Origin: Paenibacillus sp.
Lineage (GTDB): Bacteria; Bacillota; Bacilli; Paenibacillales; YIM-B00363
Direction of reading: 5' to 3'
DNA length: 55,753 bases
Assembly (NCBI RefSeq): GCF_031177825.1
Contig: NZ_JAPSKE010000034.1
Span: 1-55,753 of the forward strand
Shown here: positions 27,703 to 35,499 of the stretch, piece by piece
How positions within the stretch are numbered: position 1 is the first letter of the stretch
How the letters are laid out: every line of letters starts with the position of its first letter
The notes under the pieces: generated by a model
The model's input: the letters and a program-made list of their open reading frames with translations, nothing else
The model's database searches: none
Told to the model about the DNA's origin: nothing
Program-made: the position numbers and the translations under genes

Positions 27703-28902
27703 GTGGGCGAACTGTTTACTTGGTATTATCGCGTATTCCTTCCACTGTACAGCGTATTTATCATCGCCTCGTCGATCCTCCTTCTCAAGACGACGTCGAC
27801 CTTCCTGCTTCTCGTCGTCGGCGCGCTGTTCATCGGAAGCGCGTACATTAACAAAGACATTCGGACCGTTCGTTGGCTATCCCTTGCGCTGCTTGCCACG
27901 CTGCATTGGTACAGCCAATTGAATTGGTGCAATATGTTGTATTTGACCTTGCTCGCGAAGGAGGTCGTTACCGTTCGCAGCATCGTTCGGATCAGCGCGT
28001 TGACGATGCTGTATACGATCGTGTATTCCTCCGTCCGGCTCTCCTACATGGAGCCGACGGCGTACAACATTCTCGTGACGGGCGCGGATTTCTTCGCTTC
28101 GTTCGGCTTAGTCGTCGTGATCCGGTATTTGGCGGAGGCGGAATACGTCAAGCGCAGATGGAGGCAGAGCAAGCTGGAGGCGGAAGCGGCGGCGCGGGCG
28201 GAGAAGCTGCGGGTCGTCGGGGAGCTCGCGGCCGGCATGGCGCACGAAATCCGCAACCCGCTGACCACGGTGAAGGGGTTCGTGCAGGTCGCGCATCGCG
28301 ACGGGAACCTCGGCAGATGGTACGAACTCATTATGGACGAAATTACGAGGATGAACGAATTGACGTCGGAATTCCTTCAATTTTCGAAGCCGAGCCTGGC
28401 GAACATGAAGCCGCATCCCCTGCAGGGCTGCGCCAGCCGGGCGTTCAAGCTGCTCGAACCGGAAGGGCTGCGCCAGGGTCACACGCTCCGGTGCGACTTC
28501 CAGGAGGAAGCGATACTCGTCAGGATGGACCGCGATAAGATCGTGCAGATGCTTATCAATTTAGTGAAAAACGCGTTCGACGCGATGGAGGAGAGCGGCG
28601 TCGTGACGATCGCGGTTCGCCGGGAAGGGACGATCGCCGTCATGACGGTGGAGGATACCGGGAAGGGGATTCCGGCGCCGGCGCTCGAGAAGCTGTTCGA
28701 TCCGTTTTACACGACCAAGGAACACGGAACGGGGCTGGGTCTGGCGATCTCCCATAAGATCGTGGCGGACCACGGCGGCACGATGGAGGTTCGGAGCCGC
28801 GTTGACGAGGGGACGACGTTTACCTTGAGGTTCCCGATCGCCGAGGGAGCGAGCGTTCCCGCGGCGATCGACGCTAGTTCGGCGGACGAAGCCGACGGCT
28901 AG
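27703..28902 (+). CDS. KinB-like membrane sporulation-type histidine kinase
   Basis: A 399-residue sensor kinase with about five to six closely packed hydrophobic segments in residues 8-145 and almost no extracytoplasmic loops, like KinB-type kinases that feed the Spo0A phosphorelay. The HisKA domain has His181 (GELAAGMAHEIRNPLTTVKG); the ATPase domain has NLVKNAFDAME, VEDTGKGIP and GTGLGLAISHKIVADHGG. No receiver or response-regulator gene adjoins it, as expected for orphan sporulation kinases. GTG 27703 follows GAGGGAAGG. Its TAG overlaps the stop of the convergent gene. Confidence 0.85.
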   Translation: MGELFTWYYRVFLPLYSVFIIASSILLLKTTSTFLLLVVGALFIGSAYINKDIRTVRWLSLALLATLHWYSQLNWCNMLYLTLLAKEVVTVRSIVRISALTMLYTIVYSSVRLSYMEPTAYNILVTGADFFASFGLVVVIRYLAEAEYVKRRWRQSKLEAEAAARAEKLRVVGELAAGMAHEIRNPLTTVKGFVQVAHRDGNLGRWYELIMDEITRMNELTSEFLQFSKPSLANMKPHPLQGCASRAFKLLEPEGLRQGHTLRCDFQEEAILVRMDRDKIVQMLINLVKNAFDAMEESGVVTIAVRREGTIAVMTVEDTGKGIPAPALEKLFDPFYTTKEHGTGLGLAISHKIVADHGGTMEVRSRVDEGTTFTLRFPIAEGASVPAAIDASSADEADG

Positions 28903-29894
28903 GCGAACCTGTAATACAGCAAGATCATCGTGCCGAGCGTAAACAGGAAGTTCAAGCTGACGAACACGATCTGATCGAGCACCGACTTGTGCATCTTGAT
29001 CGGCGGATGGTAGAAGCTGACGCCTTCGATGATGAACAGGATCAAGATGATATGCGGCATCAGGTGGCCGATGATTTCGACCCAGCCGAAGACGGTCGTC
29101 GTCAGGATGAAGATGCCGGTCAGCACCATGGCGAGGAACCGGTTCAGCAAGCCGACGACGAGCAGATAGCCGACGACGAACTCGATGAACGCCGACAGGT
29201 TGACGAACACGTCCGCCGGAAAGCCGAAGGTCGGCACCTCGTAATCGTGCACGATGCCGATGCTCATCCCGGGGAATACCCACTTCTCGACCGCGACCCA
29301 GCAGAGCGATAGGCCCGTGCCGAGGTAAAGGAAAGGCATGCCGAACTCCCGGTACTTCGTATGGCGGACGGCCAGCGCGACGGCGACGGCGACGTAGAAG
29401 CCGTAGTCGAGCATATGGAAGACGCCGTATTCGACGACGCTGAGCGCGAACAGCGCCAGGATGCCGACGGCGGCGAGCATCGCCGTCGCGGCGAACGGCA
29501 GCAGCAGCAGGACGATGACGGCGGCGCCGATATAGAGCTGGAGCTGCGTAACGTGAATGTCCGGCGCGAAGACGGCTCCGGTCGCAAGCTGGATGAGCAG
29601 CGCCGCGGCCGTCCCGAACCGGAGGATCGGGTACGTCCATTCGCGCTTGCTGTCGAACCAGCCCTCTAGACGTTTGACCCCGCCGACGCCGGTCAGCTTC
29701 GCGTCCACTTGCGGGAGCAAGCCTAGAATGACCGCGGCCAGGAGCGCGACGGTCATGAACAGCGGAGACAGCACGTTTTCGAGCGTCTCCTTGACGGGCG
29801 TCTCCGCGCCGTCGAACCACTTGACATGAGCGAACGCGGGCAGCGGCAGCAAGACGAGCAGCGACGCCGCGAGCGCCGCGGAAATCCGTTTCAT
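28899..29894 (-). CDS. Polytopic membrane protein (DoxX-like), unknown function
   Basis: A 331-residue protein with a signal peptide (KRISAALAASLLVLLPLPAFAHVKW) and about eight further hydrophobic segments. A central region (FVNLSAFIEFVVGYLLVVGLLNRFLAMVL) recalls the DoxX/quinone-oxidoreductase subunit fold, but the match is loose. The start at 29894 is chosen because AGAGGTG lies upstream and the signal peptide begins there. It stands alone, facing mobA across a 137-bp divergent region, and overlaps the kinase stop by 4 bp. No function is claimed. Confidence 0.6.
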   Translation of the reverse strand: MKRISAALAASLLVLLPLPAFAHVKWFDGAETPVKETLENVLSPLFMTVALLAAVILGLLPQVDAKLTGVGGVKRLEGWFDSKREWTYPILRFGTAAALLIQLATGAVFAPDIHVTQLQLYIGAAVIVLLLLPFAATAMLAAVGILALFALSVVEYGVFHMLDYGFYVAVAVALAVRHTKYREFGMPFLYLGTGLSLCWVAVEKWVFPGMSIGIVHDYEVPTFGFPADVFVNLSAFIEFVVGYLLVVGLLNRFLAMVLTGIFILTTTVFGWVEIIGHLMPHIILILFIIEGVSFYHPPIKMHKSVLDQIVFVSLNFLFTLGTMILLYYRFA

Positions 29895-30031
29895 GTAAGC
29901 AACACCTCTTCCGAAAATAGAGTCCGTATTCGTGCTTGGGGATATGCATGAATGCAATCTCCCCACTTGTACCATAATCCGGATGGAAATGCTATGCTTG
30001 GGGCATCAAAGAAGGAACGGAGGCGATGCGG

Positions 30032-30682
30032 ATGACCGGACGAAGCGTCGTCATCCTCGCCGGCGGCGGGAGCCGGCGCATGGGAACGGATAAGTGGCTG
30101 CTCCCCGTCGGGGGAACGCCGGCGCTCGGGCGGCTCGTCGGGGCGCTCGACGGGGTCGCGGACGACATCGCGATCGTCCTGCCTTGGGGCGTCGACGACG
30201 CGTTGCGGTCGCGGGCGCAAGCGGCGGCGGCGGTCGCTCGGCCGCGGACGCCGGTGCGGTGGCTCGCGGACGCGGAGCCGGACGCCGGGCCGCTCGCCGG
30301 CCTCGCCGCGGCGATCGCGGCTGGCGTAGGCGAGCGGTGCCTCGTCGCCGCCGCGGATTTGCCGTTCGCCCGGACCGAGCTCGCCGAGGCGTTGTTCCGG
30401 CTGTGCCTTGCGTCCGGGGCGGACGCGGCCGTGCCCGAACGCGGCGGACGGCTGCATCCGTTGTTCGCCGTCTACGGCGCTTCATCGTTCGAGCGGCTTC
30501 AAGCTTATCGCGCCGGTGGCGGACGCAGGGTCATGGATTGGGTATCGGCGCTTCGCGTCGCGACGATGCGGGAGATCGAGACGTCGGCGTTCGATCCGGA
30601 GGGGACGGCGTTGTTCAATATGAATACGCCGGACGAGTACCGTCGGGCGCAGTCGTTGGTTGACGATTCGCAGTTTCAGTAG
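30032..30682 (+). CDS. mobA: Molybdenum cofactor guanylyltransferase MobA
   Basis: Transfers GMP to molybdopterin to form the dinucleotide cofactor. The 216-residue protein has the nucleotidyltransferase signature ILAGGGSRRMGTDKWLLP (about 8-25) and later PDAGPLAGLAAAI and AADLPF; NMNTPDEY near the end is typical of MobA. ATG 30032 has AACGGAGG eight bases upstream; an ATG at 30026 would be too close to it. The other cofactor genes follow after the dioxygenase gene. Confidence 0.9.
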   Translation: MTGRSVVILAGGGSRRMGTDKWLLPVGGTPALGRLVGALDGVADDIAIVLPWGVDDALRSRAQAAAAVARPRTPVRWLADAEPDAGPLAGLAAAIAAGVGERCLVAAADLPFARTELAEALFRLCLASGADAAVPERGGRLHPLFAVYGASSFERLQAYRAGGGRRVMDWVSALRVATMREIETSAFDPEGTALFNMNTPDEYRRAQSLVDDSQFQ

Positions 30683-30688
30683 TATAGT
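30660..30688 (+). promoter_or_regulatory. Strong SigA promoter of the DODA-type dioxygenase gene
   Basis: TTGACG (30660-30665) and TATAGT (30683-30688) with a 17-bp spacer. It overlaps the 3' end of mobA. Confidence 0.8.
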
Positions 30689-30708
30689 TAGTTACAAATA
30701 GTAACTAA
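30688..30708. promoter_or_regulatory. Palindromic operator over the transcription start
   Basis: TTAGTTAC and GTAACTAA form a perfect 8-bp inverted repeat with a 5-bp centre (AAATA). It begins at the last base of the -10 and covers the expected start site, the position of a repressor site. MarR- or HxlR-family repressors of quinone/aromatic stress genes use sites of this kind, but no such regulator gene adjoins. Confidence 0.65.
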
Positions 30709-30730
30709 AGTGAAGGAAGGGTGGATCGGA

Positions 30731-31504
30731 ATGGAGATGCCATCTTTGTTTTTGGCGCACGGGTCGCCGATGCTGGCGATCGAGCAGTCGCCGTATGCGA
30801 GTTTCTTGGAGGCGTATGCGCCGAATCTCGGCAAGCCGAAAGCGATCGTCATCTTTACGGCGCATTGGGAGACGGAGCGCACGACGATCTCATCTTCCGA
30901 CGACGTCTACGAGACGATCTACGACTTCGGGGGCTTCCCCGATGAATTGTATCGGGTGAAATACCCGGCGCGAGGCTCGAGCGTCGTCGCCGGGATCGTG
31001 GCGGACCGGCTCGCCGCCGCCGGCTTGCCGGCGGAGCGGGATTACGAGCGAGGGCTCGATCACGGCTCGTGGACGCTGCTGCGCCGGTTGTACCCGGAGG
31101 CGGACGTGCCGGTCGTGCAGGCGTCCGTCAATCCGTATTTGCCGCCGGAGCGGCAGTTCGCGATCGGCGCCGCGCTCCGCGGGCTCGGCGAGCAAGGCAT
31201 TCTCGTCATCGGCAGCGGCGTGACGGTGCATAATTTGCGGGCGGTGAAATGGGGGCAAGAGGCGCCGGAGCCTTGGGCCGTCGCGTTCGACGATTGGCTG
31301 CTCGAGGCGACGAACGCCCGCCGGATGGAGGCGCTGTTCGACTACGAAAAGCAAGCCCCGATGGCTCGCATGGCGGTCCCTCGCGCGGAACACTTCGTTC
31401 CGTATTTCATCGCGTTCGGCAGCGGCGATCCGGCGCGGGCGCCGGAGACGATTCATCGCAGTTACATGTTCGGCACCTTAAGCAACTTGAGCCTGCGGTT
31501 CTGA
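30731..31504 (+). CDS. Class III extradiol (DODA-type) dioxygenase
   Basis: A 257-residue protein of the LigB superfamily, like E. coli YgiD (4,5-DOPA extradiol dioxygenase). Likely metal ligands and catalytic histidines are His10 (FLAHGSPM), His45 (FTAHWE), His111 (GLDHGSW) and a later HN motif near 170. The natural substrate is unknown. ATG 30731 follows GAAGGAAGGG. It has its own promoter and operator and sits between mobA and moaD without an obvious link to cofactor synthesis. Confidence 0.88.
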   Translation: MEMPSLFLAHGSPMLAIEQSPYASFLEAYAPNLGKPKAIVIFTAHWETERTTISSSDDVYETIYDFGGFPDELYRVKYPARGSSVVAGIVADRLAAAGLPAERDYERGLDHGSWTLLRRLYPEADVPVVQASVNPYLPPERQFAIGAALRGLGEQGILVIGSGVTVHNLRAVKWGQEAPEPWAVAFDDWLLEATNARRMEALFDYEKQAPMARMAVPRAEHFVPYFIAFGSGDPARAPETIHRSYMFGTLSNLSLRF

Positions 31505-31522
31505 CTACGGCTCGCAGCCGCG

Positions 31523-31559
31523 GCCGCGCTTCCCGACGAAGGAGGGGGCGCGGCTTTTT
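31523..31559 (+). terminator. Terminator after the dioxygenase gene
   Basis: GCCGCGC (31523-31529) pairs with GCGCGGC (31548-31554), with further partial pairing inside, followed by five T. Confidence 0.75.
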
Positions 31560-31604
31560 CGCATGTGCATCCCTAAGGAAGGGAGAGCAGGCTCGGCATG
31601 AAAT

Positions 31605-31616
31605 ATAGTATACTAT
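31605..31616. promoter_or_regulatory. Perfect 12-bp palindrome upstream of moaD
   Basis: ATAGTATACTAT, flanked by further AT-rich partial symmetry, lies 41 bp before the moaD start. It contains TATACT, which could be a -10 element, so the palindrome may be promoter and operator together. No good -35 was found. Confidence 0.4.
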
Positions 31617-31657
31617 TTTCATGGAGTCCCGGAATCGGGAGAAACGGAGGACGGACG

Positions 31658-31900
31658 ATGCTGAACATCTTGATTTTTGCAGGGCTGGCCGAAGCGGTCG
31701 GCGCCTCGATGGTCCGGCTCGAGACGGAGCTGCCCGCGACGGTGGCGGACGCGAAGCGCGCCTTCGCGGCGGCGTATCCGGCCGCGGCGGATCGGCTCGC
31801 CAGCTGCTTCGCGGCGATTAATCAGGAGTACGCCGGCGACGAAGCGATCATTCATCCGGGCGACGAGGTGGCGTTCCTGCCGCCGGTCAGCGGCGGATGA
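31658..31900 (+). CDS. moaD: Molybdopterin synthase sulfur-carrier subunit MoaD
   Basis: An 80-residue ubiquitin-fold protein whose C-terminal Gly-Gly (PPVSGG) is thiocarboxylated to deliver sulfur to cyclic pyranopterin. ATG 31658 follows ACGGAGG by seven bases. The stop overlaps the moeA start by 4 bp. Its catalytic partner gene moaE is not adjacent. Confidence 0.92.
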   Translation: MLNILIFAGLAEAVGASMVRLETELPATVADAKRAFAAAYPAAADRLASCFAAINQEYAGDEAIIHPGDEVAFLPPVSGG

Positions 31901-33153
31901 ACGAGGCGGCGAGACGATTTCACCGCACGGCCGTCGGGCTCGAGGAGGCGCGCCTTCGTCTCCTCGCGCACGCCGCGCCGGTCGGCGTCGAGCGGGTGCC
32001 GCTGACGGAGGCGTACGGCCGGCTGGCGGCCGAGCGCGTCGCCGCGGCGGAGCCGGTGCCGCACTTCCGCCGCTCGGGCATGGACGGGTACGCCGTCCGG
32101 GCCGCCGACACAGCGGGCGCGGCATCGGAGTCGCCCGTCCTGCTGCGCGTCGTCGGCGCGGTCGCCTGCGGCGACGCGCCGGAGGCGGCGCTCGCCCCCG
32201 GCGAGGCGATGCGCGTCATGACCGGCGCGATGCTGCCGGCGGGCGCCGACGCCGTCGCGATGCTCGAAGCCGTCGCGGAGACGACGGTCCGGGGCGCCGC
32301 GCACGTCGTCCTTCGCCGCTCGGCGGCGCCCGGCGCGAACGTGAGCGCGATCGGCTCCGACGTCGCGGCCGGGACGACGGTCGTCGAGCCGGGCCGCCGA
32401 CTCGGCCCTGCCGAAATCGCGCTGCTCGCGACGGTCGGCCGGACCCATGCGATCGTGTATCGCAAGCCGCGGGTGGCGATTCTGGCGACCGGTTCGGAGC
32501 TGCTCCCGCCCGAGGCGCCGCTCGTCCCCGGCAAGATCCGCAACAGCAATGTCTTTATGCTGGCGGCGCAGACGATCGCCGCGGGCGCGGAGCCGGTGCC
32601 GCTCAGCGCGGCCCCGGACGATATGGGCCGCATCGCGGCCGCGGTGGAGGAAGGGTTGGCGTCATGCGATCTTACGATTACCTCGGGCGGCGTATCCGTC
32701 GGCGATTACGACGTCGTTACGGACCTGCTGCACGAGTGGGACGGCGAGCTGCTCTTCAACAAGGTGCGGATGCGTCCCGGGAGCGTCACGTCGGCCGGCG
32801 TCCGCCTAGGGAAGCTGCTGCTTGCGCTGTCGGGCAATCCGGGCGCTTGCTTCGCCGGCTTCGAATTGTTCGCGCGGCCGGTCATTCTCGCGCTGCAGGG
32901 CGATCCGCGGCCTGGGCCCGCGGCGTTCGAAGCGCGGCTCGCCGAGGCGTTCCCGAAGCCGAACGCGTATCCGCGCTACGTGCGGGGCCGCTGGTGGAGC
33001 GAGTCCGGCGTCCTGTACGCCGCGGCGGGCGGCGGCGACCAGTCGAGCCGGATGCTGCCGGGGCTCGGCGCTGACTGCTTCGTCGTCATCCCGCCCGGCG
33101 GAAGCGGAACCGCGGCCGGCTCGCTCGTGACCGTCGTGCCGCTGCGCGGATAA
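31897..33153 (+). CDS. moeA: Molybdopterin molybdenumtransferase MoeA
   Basis: Inserts molybdenum into adenylylated molybdopterin. The 418-residue protein has FRRSGMDGYAVRAADT, VMTGAMLPAGADAV, GSDVAAGTTVVEPGRRL, the MPT-binding domain with ATGSELLPP, TSGGVSVGDYD and LSGNPGA, and a C-terminal domain ending in VTVVPLRG. The composition is extremely GC-rich. It overlaps moaD and is followed by mobB after 16 bp. Confidence 0.96.
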   Translation: MNEAARRFHRTAVGLEEARLRLLAHAAPVGVERVPLTEAYGRLAAERVAAAEPVPHFRRSGMDGYAVRAADTAGAASESPVLLRVVGAVACGDAPEAALAPGEAMRVMTGAMLPAGADAVAMLEAVAETTVRGAAHVVLRRSAAPGANVSAIGSDVAAGTTVVEPGRRLGPAEIALLATVGRTHAIVYRKPRVAILATGSELLPPEAPLVPGKIRNSNVFMLAAQTIAAGAEPVPLSAAPDDMGRIAAAVEEGLASCDLTITSGGVSVGDYDVVTDLLHEWDGELLFNKVRMRPGSVTSAGVRLGKLLLALSGNPGACFAGFELFARPVILALQGDPRPGPAAFEARLAEAFPKPNAYPRYVRGRWWSESGVLYAAAGGGDQSSRMLPGLGADCFVVIPPGGSGTAAGSLVTVVPLRG

Positions 33154-33169
33154 GAAAGGGGTTTCTTCG

Positions 33170-33682
33170 GTGAAGGAACGGCTTACGGTGGTGCAAATCG
33201 TCGGATACAAGAAGACCGGGAAGACGACGCTCGTCTGCAAGTTGGCGGAGCGGTTCGCCGGACTCGGGCTGCGGGTCGGGACCGCGAAGCACGACGGTCA
33301 CGACTTCGACCCGGACGTCCCCGGCACCGACTCGTGGAAGCATCGCCGCGCGGGGGCGGCCGTCACGGCGATCGTCTCGGCGCGGCGGACGGCTTGGTTC
33401 GAGGAACATCCCTCCGAACTCGACGACGTCTTAGCGCGCATGGCGGGTCGGGTCGACCTCGTGCTCGTGGAGGGCTGGAAGCGGGAGAAGTATCCGAAGC
33501 TGGCGCTCGCGCACTCGGCGGAGCAGCTGTCGCTGCTGAACGAGCTCGACGGCGTCATCGCCGCCGCAAGCTGGGATGCGGCGACGCGGGAAACGCTGGC
33601 CCGAGAGGGGCGCCTGCCGACGTTCGACTTCGGCGAGACGGAGAGGATCGCGGCTTTTTTCTTGGAACATATGAAGCTTTAA
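33170..33682 (+). CDS. mobB: Molybdopterin-guanine dinucleotide biosynthesis adaptor MobB
   Basis: A 170-residue GTP-binding partner of MobA/MoeA. P-loop at 11-20 (VGYKKTGKTT), KHDGHDFDPDVPGTDSWKHR, and VLVEGWKREKYPKL match MobB. GTG 33170 follows AGAAAGGGG. It closes the moaD-moeA-mobB unit. Confidence 0.95.
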   Translation: MKERLTVVQIVGYKKTGKTTLVCKLAERFAGLGLRVGTAKHDGHDFDPDVPGTDSWKHRRAGAAVTAIVSARRTAWFEEHPSELDDVLARMAGRVDLVLVEGWKREKYPKLALAHSAEQLSLLNELDGVIAAASWDAATRETLAREGRLPTFDFGETERIAAFFLEHMKL

Positions 33683-33689
33683 TTGGAAG

Positions 33690-33718
33690 GCGGGGCCGAC
33701 ATCGGCTGCGCTTTTTTT
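33690..33718 (+). terminator. Terminator after mobB
   Basis: GCGGGGCCGA (33690-33699) pairs with TCGGCTGCGC (33702-33711), one mismatch, followed by seven T. Confidence 0.8.
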
Positions 33719-33809
33719 GTTGACGACGATCAGGGATGCGGGACGGCTTCGCTTGTCTCTCCCGGCCGGAGGGCAATGAAAATTAAAAACAAACATTTCT
33801 GTACAAAAA

Positions 33810-33838
33810 TGAACATAAACGGTACAATGAAGTTTGAG
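33810..33838 (+). promoter_or_regulatory. Putative promoter of the kduI operon
   Basis: TGTACA and TACAAT are 17 bp apart just before GAAGTTTG. The surrounding AT-rich stretch carries AACA/CATTT repeats (CATTT and AAATG in inverted orientation) that could bind the adjacent DeoR-type regulator. Confidence 0.55.
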
Positions 33839-33873
33839 AACGGAACAAAACGGAAAACGGAGGCGTTACGAGC

Positions 33874-34707
33874 ATGGAATTTCGTCAAGCGGCTACGGCC
33901 GAAGCTACGAAGAGCTACGACACGGAGAAGCTTCGCAAAGAATATTTGGTGGAATCGTTATTCGTCCCGGGCGAGCTGAAGCTCGTGTACAGTCATGTCG
34001 ACCGGTACATCATCGGCGGCGTCGTGCCGACGACCGCGGCGGTCGCGCTTGAAGTCGACCTGAAGCTCATCGGCGCGAACTCCTTCCTCGAGCGCCGCGA
34101 GATCGGCATCGTCAACATCGGCGGCGCCGGCACGGTGACGGCGGACGGCGTCGACTACGCGATGGACGCGAAGGATTGCCTCTACATCGGCCGCGGCACG
34201 CAGTCGGTATCGTTCGCGAGCGCCGACGCGTCGAACCCGGCGAGATATTACCTCATCTCGGCTCCGGCGCATATGACGTATCCGACCGTGAAGGCGGCGC
34301 TCAGCGAGGCGACGCCGCAGCATCTCGGCAGCATCGCCAACTCGAACGAGCGCACGATTTATAAATACATCCACGCCGACGGCATCCAGAGCTGCCAGCT
34401 CGTGCTCGGCATGACGCTGCTGAAGCCGGGCAACATGTGGAACACGATGCCTTCGCACACGCACGAGCGCCGCTCCGAAGTATATCTGTACTTCGATATG
34501 CCGGAAGACGGCGTCGTCTTCCACATGATGGGCGAGCCGACCGAGACGCGGCACCTCGTCGTTCGCAACGAGCAGGCGGTCATCTCCCCGAGCTGGTCGA
34601 TCCACTCGGGCGTCGGCACGAGCAACTATACGTTCATCTGGGCGATGGCGGGCGAAAACCAGTCGTTCTCCGATATGGACATGATCCCGATGAAGGCGCT
34701 GCGGTAA
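33874..34707 (+). CDS. kduI: 5-dehydro-4-deoxy-D-glucuronate isomerase
   Basis: Isomerises 5-keto-4-deoxyuronate to 2,5-diketo-3-deoxygluconate during breakdown of pectin and other uronate polymers. The 277-residue cupin-like protein has metal-site residues His195, His197 and Glu202 in PSHTHERRSEVYLYFDM and a later His (SIHSGVGT). The start MEFRQAATAEATKSYDTEKLR is characteristic. GGAGG precedes ATG 33874. It heads an operon with a DeoR regulator and kduD. Confidence 0.97.
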   Translation: MEFRQAATAEATKSYDTEKLRKEYLVESLFVPGELKLVYSHVDRYIIGGVVPTTAAVALEVDLKLIGANSFLERREIGIVNIGGAGTVTADGVDYAMDAKDCLYIGRGTQSVSFASADASNPARYYLISAPAHMTYPTVKAALSEATPQHLGSIANSNERTIYKYIHADGIQSCQLVLGMTLLKPGNMWNTMPSHTHERRSEVYLYFDMPEDGVVFHMMGEPTETRHLVVRNEQAVISPSWSIHSGVGTSNYTFIWAMAGENQSFSDMDMIPMKALR

Positions 34708-34716
34708 GAGTCGTCG

Positions 34717-35499
34717 ATGCTGGCCGTTCAACGACACGAGCACATCATACGGACGCTTGGCCGCGAGCGGACCGTCCGGGTCGCGGAGCTCGCCGCCGCG
34801 CTCGGGGTTACGGAGAAGACGGTCCGCGAAGACTTGGAGAAGCTTGAGGAGAAGGGGCTGCTCCGCCGCATTCACGGCGGGGCGGTCGCGGCGACGGACG
34901 AAGGGGAGCCGATGCTGCCGCCCCCGGTGCCGAATACGAAGTATCCGGCGGAGAAGGCGAGCATCGCGTCGCGCGCGGCTGCGGCCATCCAGCCGGAGGA
35001 GATCGTGGCGCTCGACGGCGGCAGCACGACGCTCGAAATCGCGAAGCTGCTGCCGAACGCGCCGATCACGGTCGTGACCAACGACTTGTTCATTATCGCG
35101 GAGCTGTCTCGCAAGGAACAGATTCGCCTCGTGGTGCCCGGGGGGTATCGGGAACGGAACCTGCTCGTCGGGGCCGAAGCGGTGGAGTTCGTCCGCGGTC
35201 TAAACATACACAAGGCGTTCTTGTCGGCGACGGGCATTCATCCGGAGTACGGCCTGACGGTGTTCACGGGGACGCAGCTGCCGATGAAGCGGGCGCTCGT
35301 CGAGAGCGCCGGCGTCGTGCACTGCGTCGCGGACCGGAGCAAGTTCGGCCGCAGCGCGCTCGTGACGTTCGCGTCGCTCGGCGAGATCGATACGATCTAC
35401 ACCGACGCGGGACTGCCGAAGTCCGTCGCGGACGAATATCGGGCCGCCGGCGTCGCCGTCGATTGCGGATACGAGGAAGAAGGAGAGGAACATCCATGA
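34717..35499 (+). CDS. DeoR/GlpR-family transcriptional regulator
   Basis: A 260-residue regulator with an N-terminal DeoR helix-turn-helix (about 1-57, VRVAELAAALGVTEKTVREDL, then GLLRRIHGGAV) and a C-terminal sugar-phosphate sensor domain (LDGGSTTLEIAKLLP, TNDLFIIAEL, KAFLSATGIHPEYGLTV). It lies between kduI and kduD, overlapping kduD by 4 bp, and probably represses the operon until a uronate intermediate accumulates. Confidence 0.92.
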   Translation: MLAVQRHEHIIRTLGRERTVRVAELAAALGVTEKTVREDLEKLEEKGLLRRIHGGAVAATDEGEPMLPPPVPNTKYPAEKASIASRAAAAIQPEEIVALDGGSTTLEIAKLLPNAPITVVTNDLFIIAELSRKEQIRLVVPGGYRERNLLVGAEAVEFVRGLNIHKAFLSATGIHPEYGLTVFTGTQLPMKRALVESAGVVHCVADRSKFGRSALVTFASLGEIDTIYTDAGLPKSVADEYRAAGVAVDCGYEEEGEEHP

